Numbered from the stretch's first letter, positions 39,001 through 46,932 are shown. The stretch: 64,000 nucleotides of DNA from Verrucomicrobiota bacterium (GCA_021772675.1 JAJFLO010000257.1:17470-81469), one strand, 5' to 3'. Notes: generated from the sequence alone by a model not told the origin. Program-made: numbers and translations.

Positions 39001-39204
39001 ACTGAAGCGGGGAAAAAGATTGAAAAGTTATTTGATGACAAATGCCCTCCTGGAATTATTAATGAAGTCATGACAAAACATATCACTACATTAAGAGAAT
39101 CCTGTCTTCTTCCGGAAAACGAAGTTGCATTAAAAGGGGAATTTGAAAATCTATACTCGCTTGTTAAAGGTAAGAAGGTAATAACTGAAACTAAGTTTAT
39201 GTGA
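33061..39204 (+). CDS. Giant membrane TPR protein of unknown function
   Basis: 2047 residues. A signal peptide (LLFFACILLLNLSFTYSG) leads into a mostly helical region of about 860 residues rich in Lys, Asn and Leu with repeated short helices. Three membrane segments follow at about 899-920, 935-953 and 960-990. A long TPR array then runs from about 1070 to 1700 (clear units such as AIAYHLEREQDAIQYLEQHL, LGRCFFETGKFEAAFKCF, ALVGLGQLSITANEKEKAI) with a helical tail. The layout suggests a periplasmic half and a cytoplasmic scaffold half, though orientation is inferred. Just after the signal peptide there is a short beta segment (GRKVWGVVLRQSDHHFVVAL). The 156-residue J-like gene follows 26 bp later, so they are probably one operon. 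I do not recognise the protein. Confidence 0.85.
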   Translation: MKILKITFKSLLFFACILLLNLSFTYSGNANTVTVQPFQMKKGRKVWGVVLRQSDHHFVVALPYEVIEIKRRDVMIPGNMAPEANKVDEILTIIENAIEGEEFERINPMRPTLSDAISAYEAIAKPFIESQIETPHQRQDCLKQALSYYQKRKLGIPKSVKALKISNDVNDLAKKHRNKQLKFNIIIFEQIIKYRNDLLTLVDLFKKAEKAKSESLKVLSNIYQESYEHLQTVAINKFIHSKSTEKSLKLMTALSKGGAVAPDYENKFYIFIDKCLENISAYRATLTSQIDTIFILTGKIELQQRNISKTTSNLRDIEDFLVSLHDLVFGSQSKKYRALLNESIGKNKAILDEGMKRKELILEIRSNIRQAKLSYEKDLYENALEQFRKIQSTIANSTLPKGDVSNGISNFIIQSEALYILQKIQNPDGKTLDDMESLINESTRFIEKNDSLLNSLNISTDGFRKDIEKLGNYREFYRRFQLLKKGQSEVSVKSWNRIIDIDSLLVSLGTNINQHAINVWKSFLDQNQDQIFKNAVSNFLNDVKTINQKNWSLFESLVQYCKLKNNGPKAQLLMEKITPLLNTSNDTSFSNELLELKLEIGVLYVANNQLDQAYILFREIESESPEFAKLKYIGEMIAFHLQKLGGSQEKNEPLAALKNYQKIGTEYPRFAEKNKIFEKIISLEFDIEADQIKEGVVRDLDILENLCRDYKGKIGNIKIVREKSDGLKNRYEKLWQTGDYDKAVTTYIEFAKNYVNFSKETDLINELFDGISTHIYKMLQESRKSQKPLPNTLIKGLENLIKNFPLQSSKNRLDIWFVDLKIARANDYIRTGQIVRAFEVFHELVETNPELINPDTNLEEKNPNTNKIKELKVRIDRLSWKYKLEKWLTPLGIAVNNTYDIVALIFALLIWPFFLFRAYNVGKQKGHLSYRLIHCVVVFFIFLALQCAFVYGKYPFYKSFIFAFTLPIVFFHCLGFSTYLFFPLIYCERILNIETSINNFLTLPIFNKLGVVTKLAGVFSKDIAKRKNDIPLLHDRTLYMIEKANYKSTVNPEAGYESFLKLIQRLNQVLVKSNTWKRHYSTCIYNLGAIAYHLEREQDAIQYLEQHLEYEPKHIETRKMLVDLFYEKGKFDDAIPHLKVCLAAYGKDNTFWFKLGRCFFETGKFEAAFKCFTSIGSKDRDTLFYGARSYAKAGKLKNAIEWYQILLKQCPNDNQAIYHLASSFAYFKEDNKAIKIVSLLGEDDPYYSRAQVIIGNMFFRSDKLVEAGEAFFNILQNDPDCIQALVGLGQLSITANEKEKAIDFFQQAKSIDDTYPPANYFLGMLIETTEVDRAVLLYEHAAVSSDFKLLAERRLGRIYFFKNDYASAIDHFGIAVSEGESSPWYLYLYAFSLVSKNEIEKCKTVLDNIFASGQDDSEWKSNAANAMYSLGLQLFEKDSYTSALKCFEFLKEITSRAEIPSELNDLIEEANLRMVVQLIVNEDFNTAFTSLRSLQEQTTNDKLKQLCMYYSALVYLFADQNTEANKLLNALMKKDSSNSRYLYHLVIAELGLGNDKQAADLLIKLRDLSDIPENIRIGMQTVRAYLEAKQGKLKNAEHSLADIPELLINFPGVKYLDQQILILRIFYLCHARDSKKIHTLIPRLNEDTQIEASALHATAAVECGELNVAMDIIKPFFDKSDTNKKLFSILSSELALKAIKDKNYNKGREYLEGIPSAAEEINNVCLLLGMSEELENVENIEFISSAIDNLTEYLSKQQDKALLQMLVHNLGILYLKFAILSEENVVDKGTIKDIWNECLNFWDEHILTNIDYWNHIQERFSTTPEKLKAFSKNDVDVIFRKFLKENFVDMFISYIMTYLSKSNEAGIERHIFNLKRIGEKSGYTKGYFEQLNSEYQTYSKTLNPQENQIQTWAKSIVNLLVQHNISEILLQPEAKELKQRFEIFQRCKTKYATPADYKVVQKQYNTYLMDALHEGISGNFTEAGKKIEKLFDDKCPPGIINEVMTKHITTLRESCLLPENEVALKGEFENLYSLVKGKKVITETKFM

Positions 39205-39230
39205 TAACGCTAAAAATATAGGATCGAATT

Positions 39231-39701
39231 ATGCCGATACTTCCTGATGAAAAAAATCCTTTAATAAAAAACGATATTTACGAAATATTAAAGATTGATC
39301 CAAATGCAACCGAAAGTGATATAAAGAGTTCATTAAAAAACTATTCGGTAAAATCGCTCCCTAAAGAGCAACAAAAAAAAGCGCTGGATAAGCTAAAAGA
39401 ATCACTACAAGCTCTCAAAAGCAGCAATAACAGGGTAAGAATTAATGCATTAAAAATTGACAAAGTCGACTCTAAAACTGTTGAGAAGCGTCTAAACCAT
39501 CTACCAAATTTAAAAACTGCAAATTTACAACTGCCTAAACCAGATCTTTCATACGTTTATATCGAAGGGCAATCCTTAGAAATTGCAGAAACGGACTTCC
39601 AACCAGCAAAGAAAGTCAAAGATCTTGAATTGGATTTAAATTCAATAAATTATTTGTTGTACAAAAATAATATCGAACAACATATTATTTTTGAAATTTA
39701 A
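39231..39701 (+). CDS. J-domain-like small protein without HPD
   Basis: 156 residues. Residues about 14-65 resemble the start of a J domain (NDIYEILKIDPNATESDIKSSL) but lack the HPD tripeptide needed to stimulate DnaK, and the second half of the domain is only loosely similar. The C-terminal half (LNHLPNLKTANLQL...) has no recognised fold. Its place 26 bp after the giant TPR gene suggests the two products work together. Confidence 0.7.
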   Translation: MPILPDEKNPLIKNDIYEILKIDPNATESDIKSSLKNYSVKSLPKEQQKKALDKLKESLQALKSSNNRVRINALKIDKVDSKTVEKRLNHLPNLKTANLQLPKPDLSYVYIEGQSLEIAETDFQPAKKVKDLELDLNSINYLLYKNNIEQHIIFEI

Positions 39702-39759
39702 TTTTCCTATTCTGCAATCTTGCTTTCAGCCTTTAAAAACCAAACATGGTAAATAAAAA

Positions 39760-41397
39760 ATGTTAACTAAACTTAGTGATTTTAAAGTTCGTCCAGGTCC
39801 GGTGGTACTATGTATTATGGACGGTATCGCATTGGGTCCGAAGTACGAGGGAAATGCTGTAGCTAATGCATTTACACCAACCCTATCTTGGTTAAAAGAG
39901 AATTCGCCCAATTTACTACTAAAGGCCCATGGTACAGCTGTTGGTATGCCATCAGATAGTGATATGGGAAATAGTGAAGTTGGACATAATGCGATTGGAT
40001 GCGGTCGAGTGTTCGCTCAGGGCGCGAAGTTAGTTAGTGAGGCAATACAGTCAAAATCACTATTTCAGCAACCTGCTTGGAATAAAGCACTTCAGAATTG
40101 TAAAAAAAATAATTCTACCCTTCATTTTATTGGCCTATTGTCTGATGGTAATGTTCATAGTCATATCAATCATTTACAACAAATGATCCATGAAGCCAAT
40201 AATAAGCATATTGCCAAGATTCGGATCCATACACTTCTTGATGGTCGAGATGTGGGTGAAACATCAGCACTGGAATATATCTATCCATTTGAAAAATTTT
40301 TGGCAAAATTTAACGAGAATGAAAATGATTATCGTATCGCCTCAGGAGGCGGACGAATGAAGATTACAATGGACCGGTATAACGCGGATTGGGACATGGT
40401 CAAATCTGGCTGGGACACACATGTATTAGGAAGAGGACGACAGTTTGCTAGTGCTGCAAACGCTGTTTTAGCATATCGTAAAGAGTTTGATGTTATAGAC
40501 CAGGACCTCCCCGCATTTGTAATAACAGAAAATGGTGAGCCTATCGGGACCATTAACGATAATGACTCCGTTATTCTTTTTAACTTTCGTGGTGATAGGT
40601 CAATCGAATTGTGTAATGCATTTGAAAGTAAAAACTTTGATAAATTTGACCGTGAAAGAGTGCCAAAAGTTTTTTTCGCCGCAATGATGGAATATGACGC
40701 CGATCTAAAAATCCCTAAAAACTTTTTGGTGAATCCACCAGAATTAGATAAAACAATTGGTGAATTCATATCAAACGCCGGAATAAGACAATATGCTATC
40801 AGTGAAACCCAGAAATTTGGCCATGTAACTTATTTTTTCAATGGAAACAGAAGCGGAAAGTTTAATGAAAAACTCGAGGATTATGACGAAATCACATCCG
40901 ATAAAGTGCCGTTTGAAGAACGTCCATGGATGAAAGCTGCGGAAATTACAGACAAAGTCGTACAAGCAATTGAATCCAATAAATATGGTTTTATTCGATT
41001 GAATTATCCTAACGGTGACATGGTGGGACACACCGGCAAATATTTAGCAGCAATTATATCTGTTGAAACAGTAGACTTACAGATAGCCAGGTTATTAAAA
41101 TCCATAAAAAAGAATAATGGCGTATTAATTATATTAGCAGATCACGGCAATGCTGATGAAATGTATGAATGGGATAAAAAAACTGGAGACTTAAAACTAG
41201 AAAACGGTAAACTCAAGTCAAAAACCTGCCACACCTTAAACCCGGTACCGTGTTACATTTTTGATCCAAACTTCAATAATGACTATGCGTTGAATTCTGA
41301 AACTGATTTAGGTATCAGTAGCATTGCGGCTACATGTTTGAATTTTCTTGGTTATAACGCACCTGATTTTTATGATTCATCGTTAGTTACATTTTAA
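39760..41397 (+). CDS. gpmI: 2,3-bisphosphoglycerate-independent phosphoglycerate mutase
   Basis: 545-residue Mn-dependent alkaline-phosphatase-superfamily enzyme that interconverts 3- and 2-phosphoglycerate in glycolysis. Motifs: VVLCIMDGIALG with the first metal Asp, SDMGNSEVGHNAIG with the catalytic Ser, HTLLDGRDVGETSA, RIASGGGRMKITMDRY, FNFRGDRSIEL, and LILADHGNADEMYEW with the second metal site. Normal length. Confidence 0.96.
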   Translation: MLTKLSDFKVRPGPVVLCIMDGIALGPKYEGNAVANAFTPTLSWLKENSPNLLLKAHGTAVGMPSDSDMGNSEVGHNAIGCGRVFAQGAKLVSEAIQSKSLFQQPAWNKALQNCKKNNSTLHFIGLLSDGNVHSHINHLQQMIHEANNKHIAKIRIHTLLDGRDVGETSALEYIYPFEKFLAKFNENENDYRIASGGGRMKITMDRYNADWDMVKSGWDTHVLGRGRQFASAANAVLAYRKEFDVIDQDLPAFVITENGEPIGTINDNDSVILFNFRGDRSIELCNAFESKNFDKFDRERVPKVFFAAMMEYDADLKIPKNFLVNPPELDKTIGEFISNAGIRQYAISETQKFGHVTYFFNGNRSGKFNEKLEDYDEITSDKVPFEERPWMKAAEITDKVVQAIESNKYGFIRLNYPNGDMVGHTGKYLAAIISVETVDLQIARLLKSIKKNNGVLIILADHGNADEMYEWDKKTGDLKLENGKLKSKTCHTLNPVPCYIFDPNFNNDYALNSETDLGISSIAATCLNFLGYNAPDFYDSSLVTF

Positions 41398-41495
41398 CAT
41401 TTCACCCAAATTCATTCATCGTTTCATACAACAGAAATTATGCCCTCCTCATTATCATTTCATGCTAATAAATTGTAGGTAATTAAATTTTATCT

Positions 41496-42836
41496 ATGGG
41501 AAATTATCCTTTTATTCAAGTTCCTTTAATAAGCGGGGGTATGATAATTGCACATATCGCTCTCGTTCATGTGCTGCTTGCTCACTATTCAGTTGGTACC
41601 GGCATTCTTCTATTTGGTCTTGAAAAAGCCGATCCTGATGGCAAAAACGAAGGTATTCAATCAGCACTGGATTTACTGGGCGTTTCTATTATTTACATCA
41701 ATTTTGTAATCGGAGCTATTACTGGAGTTGGAATCTGGTTTAGCATTTCTATTTTTTCGGCTGATGCAACACAGTTCCTGATTCAGAAATTTGTATGGTT
41801 GTGGGGTGTGGAATGGACCTTTTTTGCGGTAGAAATTATTATTGGGTACCTATATTACTATAATCGACGTTTGCTACCTTATAAAGCCAGAAAAAAATTG
41901 GCGTTTTTGTATATGGTTTTTACTTGGCTTTCGCTGGTTGTCATTACAGGGATTTTAGGATTTATGATGACTGCAAATGAAGGAAGTGCAATAAGCAGCT
42001 GGGCCAGTGCGTCAACGTGGCCAAGTATTGGATTAAGAACCATAAGCTCAATTTCACTGGCCTGCCTTGTTCTGATGGTGCTAGTAAATATAAAAATATT
42101 CTTTAATTTCAATAACGAAAGTCATGAAAAACGTTCGGTTTTTCAAGTTATTGATGGTCATTTGCGATGGGTATTTTTAATGCTTCCATTCGGACTCTGG
42201 TATCGAGCAACACTTCCAGCAACGTCAATCACATATGCGGAAGGATCATCGATACCAATTAGCATGTTTTTAATGCTGACCGGTTTTTTTAGTGTAATAA
42301 TTACAGTAACAGCCTGGTACGCATATCTGCACAAACGTATTCTACAAATCGAAATTGCTGGAGTGCTATTACTATTGGCAATAGTGACAACTTGCTCAAC
42401 TGAATTTGTTCGTGAAGGAATAAGAAAACCCTATATCATTCAGCCAGTAATTTATTCGAACGGGATACGGAAAAAAGATTTAAATGAATGGCAAAAACAG
42501 GTAAAATTGAATAAATCAGTCCTGCTTGTGAATTCGTTATACCCATATACCCCCAAACATAAAGAAGCTGGACAATGGCTTCTGCCTGATAAATTGAATT
42601 ATTATAATATGACTCGTGTTGAGCGCGGTAAATATATTTTTCAATCACAATGCTCTAACTGTCATACTATTAATGGTTTTAATGCATTAAAACATGCAGT
42701 TAGGGGATGGGAGGATAAAAATTTTGCAGAGGGCGTATTAAGAAATCTTCATATCAGCAAGCCGTTTATGCCACCATTTATCGGATCAGAGTCGGATCAA
42801 GCAGATCTCATCAATTTTGCGCAAACATTGAATTAA
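41496..42836 (+). CDS. Cytochrome bd-superfamily large subunit (CydA-like) with C-terminal cytochrome c
   Basis: 446 residues. The first two thirds form about eight membrane helices with a CydA-like N-terminus (SGGMIIAHIALVHVLLAHYSVGTG), in which membrane histidines can bind haem. At residues 386-390 a CSNCH motif begins a small cytochrome c domain, with a plausible methionine axial ligand in KPFMPPFIG near the C-terminus. The quinol-loop sequences of classical CydA were not recognised. This layout fits the divergent 'OR-C' type branches described for the cytochrome bd superfamily, which may take electrons from cytochrome c. That assignment is inference. A second membrane gene follows 23 bp later. 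Confidence 0.8.
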   Translation: MGNYPFIQVPLISGGMIIAHIALVHVLLAHYSVGTGILLFGLEKADPDGKNEGIQSALDLLGVSIIYINFVIGAITGVGIWFSISIFSADATQFLIQKFVWLWGVEWTFFAVEIIIGYLYYYNRRLLPYKARKKLAFLYMVFTWLSLVVITGILGFMMTANEGSAISSWASASTWPSIGLRTISSISLACLVLMVLVNIKIFFNFNNESHEKRSVFQVIDGHLRWVFLMLPFGLWYRATLPATSITYAEGSSIPISMFLMLTGFFSVIITVTAWYAYLHKRILQIEIAGVLLLLAIVTTCSTEFVREGIRKPYIIQPVIYSNGIRKKDLNEWQKQVKLNKSVLLVNSLYPYTPKHKEAGQWLLPDKLNYYNMTRVERGKYIFQSQCSNCHTINGFNALKHAVRGWEDKNFAEGVLRNLHISKPFMPPFIGSESDQADLINFAQTLN

Positions 42837-42859
42837 TAATCAGGAAATATTAACTTTTT

Positions 42860-43615
42860 ATGAATACCATTTATATTCCTCTTTTGGTCATTACATTTGC
42901 CCTTCACTATTCATTTGTCCAGCTATTGCTGGGAACTCCAATTATCGCTTTATATCTACGACTGACAGGAAATTTTAACCACTCTAGTTCATGGACCTTT
43001 ATTAAGCACCACTATCCAATTTGTATATCTCTAACGATAACCACTGGTGTTGCACCGCTGTTATTTTCCCAGGTTTTATTCCATAGAAATTTCTACCAGT
43101 CTTTTATAAATATGTATCCGTTTCCTTTAATGATTCTTTTTGTTATTGCGGTTCTTTTCTATAATTCATATTTAATACAAAAAGTTGAAAAATATGTCGT
43201 CTTATTATTAGTGATCCAAATATCACTATTATTCCTCTGTGTTTTATTTTTCACATCGTTGACAAATAATATTTCCCATCCAGAACTGTTTGAATCTCAT
43301 TATTGGTCACAATCACTTCCTGCTTTGTATTGGAAAAGGCTACCAATTCATTACCTTTTTGGCATCATAGGCAGCGGAATCTTCTTTACTTTTTCTCATA
43401 AATCGATGATAGTACGGTCACTCATTCTCTTTATGTCCGGATTAATAATGGCAATCTATAGAGAAAAAATTCGAATTCAAATATTGGATGATTCTTTCCC
43501 TCTGCCAATTAATAATTCCATGGATAGCACATTTTTTCTGTTTATGATTTCATTAATCGTAATGATTTCTGTACTTCTAAAATCATTTAAATTAATTGCT
43601 CAGAAGGAAAAATAG
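42860..43615 (+). CDS. Membrane subunit partnering the CydA-like protein
   Basis: 251 residues, about seven membrane helices. The N-terminus (ITFALHYSFVQLLLGTPIIAL) and the GVAPLLFSQVLFHRNFY stretch recall the helix 1-3 region of CydA-like proteins rather than classical CydB. Several membrane histidines are available as haem ligands. Its tight spacing after the CydA-cytochrome c gene argues for a two-subunit oxidase or reductase. Exact family not certain. Confidence 0.7.
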   Translation: MNTIYIPLLVITFALHYSFVQLLLGTPIIALYLRLTGNFNHSSSWTFIKHHYPICISLTITTGVAPLLFSQVLFHRNFYQSFINMYPFPLMILFVIAVLFYNSYLIQKVEKYVVLLLVIQISLLFLCVLFFTSLTNNISHPELFESHYWSQSLPALYWKRLPIHYLFGIIGSGIFFTFSHKSMIVRSLILFMSGLIMAIYREKIRIQILDDSFPLPINNSMDSTFFLFMISLIVMISVLLKSFKLIAQKEK

Positions 43616-43634
43616 AAGAGTCTTGAAGAGGGTC

Positions 43635-44888
43635 TTATAGATTTATAATCAACTTACTTAGATCAGCATAAAGATCATCCGCTGACTGATATCTTTCATC
43701 AGGTGATTTGTTTAACATTTTATCTAATATCATTTGAAGCCTATCCGGAAAACCTGGGTCAATTTCATTAATTCCAGCATGTTTATTATTGCGAATCAGG
43801 TAACATGTCTTAACACAATTTTCAGATATGAACGGATGTATACCTGCTAAAAATTCATAGGCGGTGATTCCGAATGAAAAAATATCTGCTCTACAATCAA
43901 CTTTTGAAGATTCGAAAGATTCAGGAGCCATATAGCCAGGTGAACCCAATAAATCATTTTTTTGAGTTAACATAGAGTCTGGTAAACGAGCAATGCCAAA
44001 ATCTGTTACTTTGGTATTTAAGTTATCTGCCACTAAAATATTTGCAGGTTTTATATCTCGATGACAAATACCATGTTTATGAATCGCACCTAATGCTTTG
44101 GCAATTTGACAGAGAATATGACACTTTTGTTTATAAGTTAATAAAATTTTTTCATCAATGTATTGTTTCAACGATTTACCATCAACATATTCCATAACGA
44201 TATAGTTGACCAGTACATTGTCATCCAATCCAAATTCAACAATACCAATTACATTTGGATGTTGTACCGTTGATGCAGCTTTCGCTTCATGCATGAATCG
44301 TTTTCTCAATTTATCTTTAGCTTCCGGAGTAAAATCATACCCCTTGAAAATTTTTACGGCAAACTTTTGCCTTTTTTCTTTTACTAATTTTTCCACCAGA
44401 TAGACGATTCCCATATTACCTTCACCCAGTGTCTCCATGACATCATAATCGGTCATAAATGTTGGTAAATCTTTTATCAATGTCGTATTGCTTGGAGAAT
44501 TAGACTGGCCGGTACGTGCAATTATTTTATGAACAGTTTCTTCGATAAGCGATAAAGTAAATGGTTTTGATATATAATCAGACGCACCGATTTTCATGCA
44601 TTCAACCGCAGCTTCAACACTAGCCTTTCCCGTGACAATAATAACAGGTATGCGATTGTTTCGTGACTTTATCTCGGTTAATAAGTCAATACCGGATATT
44701 TGTGGCATGTATACATCAGTTATCACTAAACGAATATTATATTGGCCTAATCGTTCTAAAGCCTCCTGCCCCCCACTAGCCTCTATAATTTCATATCCCT
44801 GACGTTCCAGAACTTTTCTTAATGCTAATCTGACTGTATTGTCATCATCAACAATTAGGATTGTAGCTTTTGAATTTATCTGTGTCAC
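43635..44888 (-). CDS. Receiver domain fused to Ser/Thr protein kinase
   Basis: 417 residues. A complete receiver (about 8-125; LIVDDD, phospho-Asp in LVITDVYMPQISG, IVTGKA, YISKPF) is joined to a Hanks-type kinase (about 150-415). Kinase motifs are GEGNMGIVY, VKIFKG, catalytic HRDIKPANILV, TDFGIARL and GSPGYMAPE. No membrane helix is present. The fusion would connect His-Asp signalling to Ser/Thr phosphorylation. It converges with the oxidase operon, leaving a 19-bp gap. Confidence 0.92.
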   Translation of the reverse strand: MTQINSKATILIVDDDNTVRLALRKVLERQGYEIIEASGGQEALERLGQYNIRLVITDVYMPQISGIDLLTEIKSRNNRIPVIIVTGKASVEAAVECMKIGASDYISKPFTLSLIEETVHKIIARTGQSNSPSNTTLIKDLPTFMTDYDVMETLGEGNMGIVYLVEKLVKEKRQKFAVKIFKGYDFTPEAKDKLRKRFMHEAKAASTVQHPNVIGIVEFGLDDNVLVNYIVMEYVDGKSLKQYIDEKILLTYKQKCHILCQIAKALGAIHKHGICHRDIKPANILVADNLNTKVTDFGIARLPDSMLTQKNDLLGSPGYMAPESFESSKVDCRADIFSFGITAYEFLAGIHPFISENCVKTCYLIRNNKHAGINEIDPGFPDRLQMILDKMLNKSPDERYQSADDLYADLSKLIINL

Positions 44889-45100
44889 TTTTTAATAAAT
44901 ATCCAAGTACTCAATATTAAATAAACAGCCCGCCGCAAGCAGCGAGGTATGGAGACCCCCTTGAAAAATTATCGAACCAGGCACAAGTATCGCGGGATAA
45001 AACCCACGAGCGGAACCAAAATGAACTACATCACTACCTATCACCATTATAATTTATTCAAAACTAAACCCCGCTTGTACTAATCTACCTGGGGACGTAC

Positions 45101-45156
45101 AATCGTTGTATCCTTGAGATAAATCGGAATCGAATTTTCTCAAGGATACAACGATT
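45101..45156 (+). terminator. Perfect 19-bp hairpin followed by T-rich sequence
   Basis: Arms AATCGTTGTATCCTTGAGA (45101-45119) and its exact complement (45138-45156) enclose an 18-base loop; TATTTTTT follows on the plus strand. This has the form of an intrinsic terminator, but no plus-strand gene ends just upstream. It could end an unannotated small RNA or be a remnant of another mobile element. Confidence 0.4.
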
Positions 45157-45180
45157 TATTTTTTGCACAGGCAAATAAAC

Positions 45181-45353
45181 GGCGTTGTAAATTTTCCTGC
45201 TAATTTCATCAAGAAAACCTGACACAGTTGACGGCCCAAAAAACGCTAATCGTTTGTTTCGACAGCCTCAAACGGCTGCAATTGTACATACATTTTGCAT
45301 ATACAACTGTGTCACATTAAATTGGCTGAAAAACAGCAAAAATTTACAACGCC
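45181..45353. mobile_element. MITE-like element with 15-bp inverted repeats and 8-bp target duplication
   Basis: Perfect terminal repeats GGCGTTGTAAATTTT (45181-45195) and complement (45339-45353). Directly outside, AAATAAAC occurs on both sides (45173-45180 and 45354-45361), an 8-bp target duplication. A second inverted pair, GACACAGTTG (45221-45230) and CAACTGTGTC (45304-45313), sits exactly 40 bases from each end, like internal transposase sites. There is no ORF. Ends beginning GG with 8-bp duplications would fit an ISL3-like parent, but this is a guess. Confidence 0.85.
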
Positions 45354-45504
45354 AAATAAACTCACGAATTGAATTCAAATCTTATTGGTATTTAGACGGT
45401 TATACCAGTCTAATAGGACATTGATTCCTGAAAAATCAAGATATAAAAAACGCATTTTATTAAGTAGAGATTCACTAATTCCTATTGACTGATTGAAGAT
45501 TAAA

Positions 45505-46932
45505 ATGACCAATTTTAAAAAAGGTGAGATCGTAGCATTAAAAATCACTGATGCTGCAGATGGCAATAAATGGTTTGGAACATTACTAGATGGTCTAAAC
45601 GTATTTGTCAACGGTAATGCGGTTATTGGCGACATGATCGAAGCAAGAATAACCAAAATTAAAAAGAATTATCTTGAGGCAAGGCTAGTTTCTATATCTG
45701 AGAATTCTGAACAGAGATGCAGACCTTTATGTTTACATTTTGGAACATGTGGTGGATGTAAATGGCAGCATTTCAACTATTCTGAACAAATAAAAATCAA
45801 AGAAAGACAACTAATAAATGCTCTAAAACACATTGGAAATTTTACCATGACAAATGTGGAGCCAATTATTCCTTCAAATAGAACAACACATTATCGAAAT
45901 AAAATTGAGTACTCGTTTAGCAACAAACGTTTTATTCCCGATGATGAGATGAATGGATTAAGTCAATCAGAAAAACCGCTTGATTTCGCCCTAGGTTTTC
46001 ATGCACCCAAAGTCTATTCAAAAGTTGTGGATATTGACATTTGCCATATTGCTACACTTGAAATGAATAAAATATTCGGCATCGTTAAATCGTTCTGTCT
46101 GTCCAGAGAGTTGCAACCTTATTCGACGTTAACCCATGAGGGATTTTTACGCCATCTTATGATTCGCCAATCGCTCCATACGAAAGATCTAATGGTTAAT
46201 TTTGTCACGTCCCGTTATGACAAAAAGCTGATGAATGCGCTCTATACCGAACTCTCCACCAATTCACTACCTCAAATAACAACATTTGTTAATAATGTTA
46301 CTTCAAGAAAATGCGAATTCTCCCAAGGTGAAAATGAACATATAATTTCCGGTGATGGAATAATTACCGAACGGCTGGGCAGCTTTAACTTCCAAATATC
46401 ATCTAATTCATTTTTTCAAACGAATACAGCACAAGCGGAAATTTTATACCAACAAATCGACGACTTGGCTCAATTAAATGCGAATGAAATCGTATATGAT
46501 CTTTATTGTGGCGCTGGTTCGATATCAATTTATCTAGCATCAAAATGCAAAAATATTCTCGGAATGGAGTTAAACGAAGAATCGGTTATTGATGCTAAGT
46601 CCAATGCTAAAATTAACGACATCTCAAACTGTTCCTTTACACAGTTTAATCTTAATAATATTCATGCTAATATAAATGCCATTGAAGAATTTGGACCTCC
46701 AGATGTTATCGTGACCGATCCACCACGGGCAGGCATGCATCAAAATACGTTGAAGTGCATCGGCGACTTAAATCCGAACCGAATAATCTACGTAAGCTGC
46801 AATCCCGCAAGTTTTGCAAGAGATACGGCTATTCTAAATAAAAGTTTTGGTTATCGTTTAGAAAAAGTTGTCCCTATTGATATGTTCCCCTTTACAAATC
46901 ATGTTGAATGTGTTGGACTATTATTCAAATAA
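45505..46932 (+). CDS. rlmD: 23S rRNA (uracil-C5) methyltransferase, RlmD/TrmA family
   Basis: 475 residues. An N-terminal TRAM domain (about 1-60) is followed by iron-sulphur cysteines in the C-X5-C-X2-C pattern (CLHFGTCGGC) with a fourth in DIDICHI. The SAM-binding fold (DLYCGAGSISIYLA) and the catalytic loop (TDPPRAGMHQ, YVSCNPASFARD) follow. It methylates a uridine of 23S rRNA (or tRNA in TrmA relatives); the Fe-S pattern favours the RlmD type. Start ATG 45505 is taken; a TTG at 45493 would add four residues. Confidence 0.9.
   Translation: MTNFKKGEIVALKITDAADGNKWFGTLLDGLNVFVNGNAVIGDMIEARITKIKKNYLEARLVSISENSEQRCRPLCLHFGTCGGCKWQHFNYSEQIKIKERQLINALKHIGNFTMTNVEPIIPSNRTTHYRNKIEYSFSNKRFIPDDEMNGLSQSEKPLDFALGFHAPKVYSKVVDIDICHIATLEMNKIFGIVKSFCLSRELQPYSTLTHEGFLRHLMIRQSLHTKDLMVNFVTSRYDKKLMNALYTELSTNSLPQITTFVNNVTSRKCEFSQGENEHIISGDGIITERLGSFNFQISSNSFFQTNTAQAEILYQQIDDLAQLNANEIVYDLYCGAGSISIYLASKCKNILGMELNEESVIDAKSNAKINDISNCSFTQFNLNNIHANINAIEEFGPPDVIVTDPPRAGMHQNTLKCIGDLNPNRIIYVSCNPASFARDTAILNKSFGYRLEKVVPIDMFPFTNHVECVGLLFK

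Larger units (their letters stand above)
44889..45504. other. Long intergenic region with hairpin and small mobile element
   Basis: No gene. It contains, left to right: a GC-rich stretch at 44928-44962 resembling the hairpin end of the IS200-type element at 63823-63869, a 19-bp perfect hairpin (45101-45156), and a 173-bp inverted-repeat element (45181-45353) with its target duplication. Confidence 0.6.

Noticed and set aside
40329..40769. 146-codon antisense ORF inside gpmI
   Set aside because: It lies wholly opposite to conserved mutase sequence, with no independent support.
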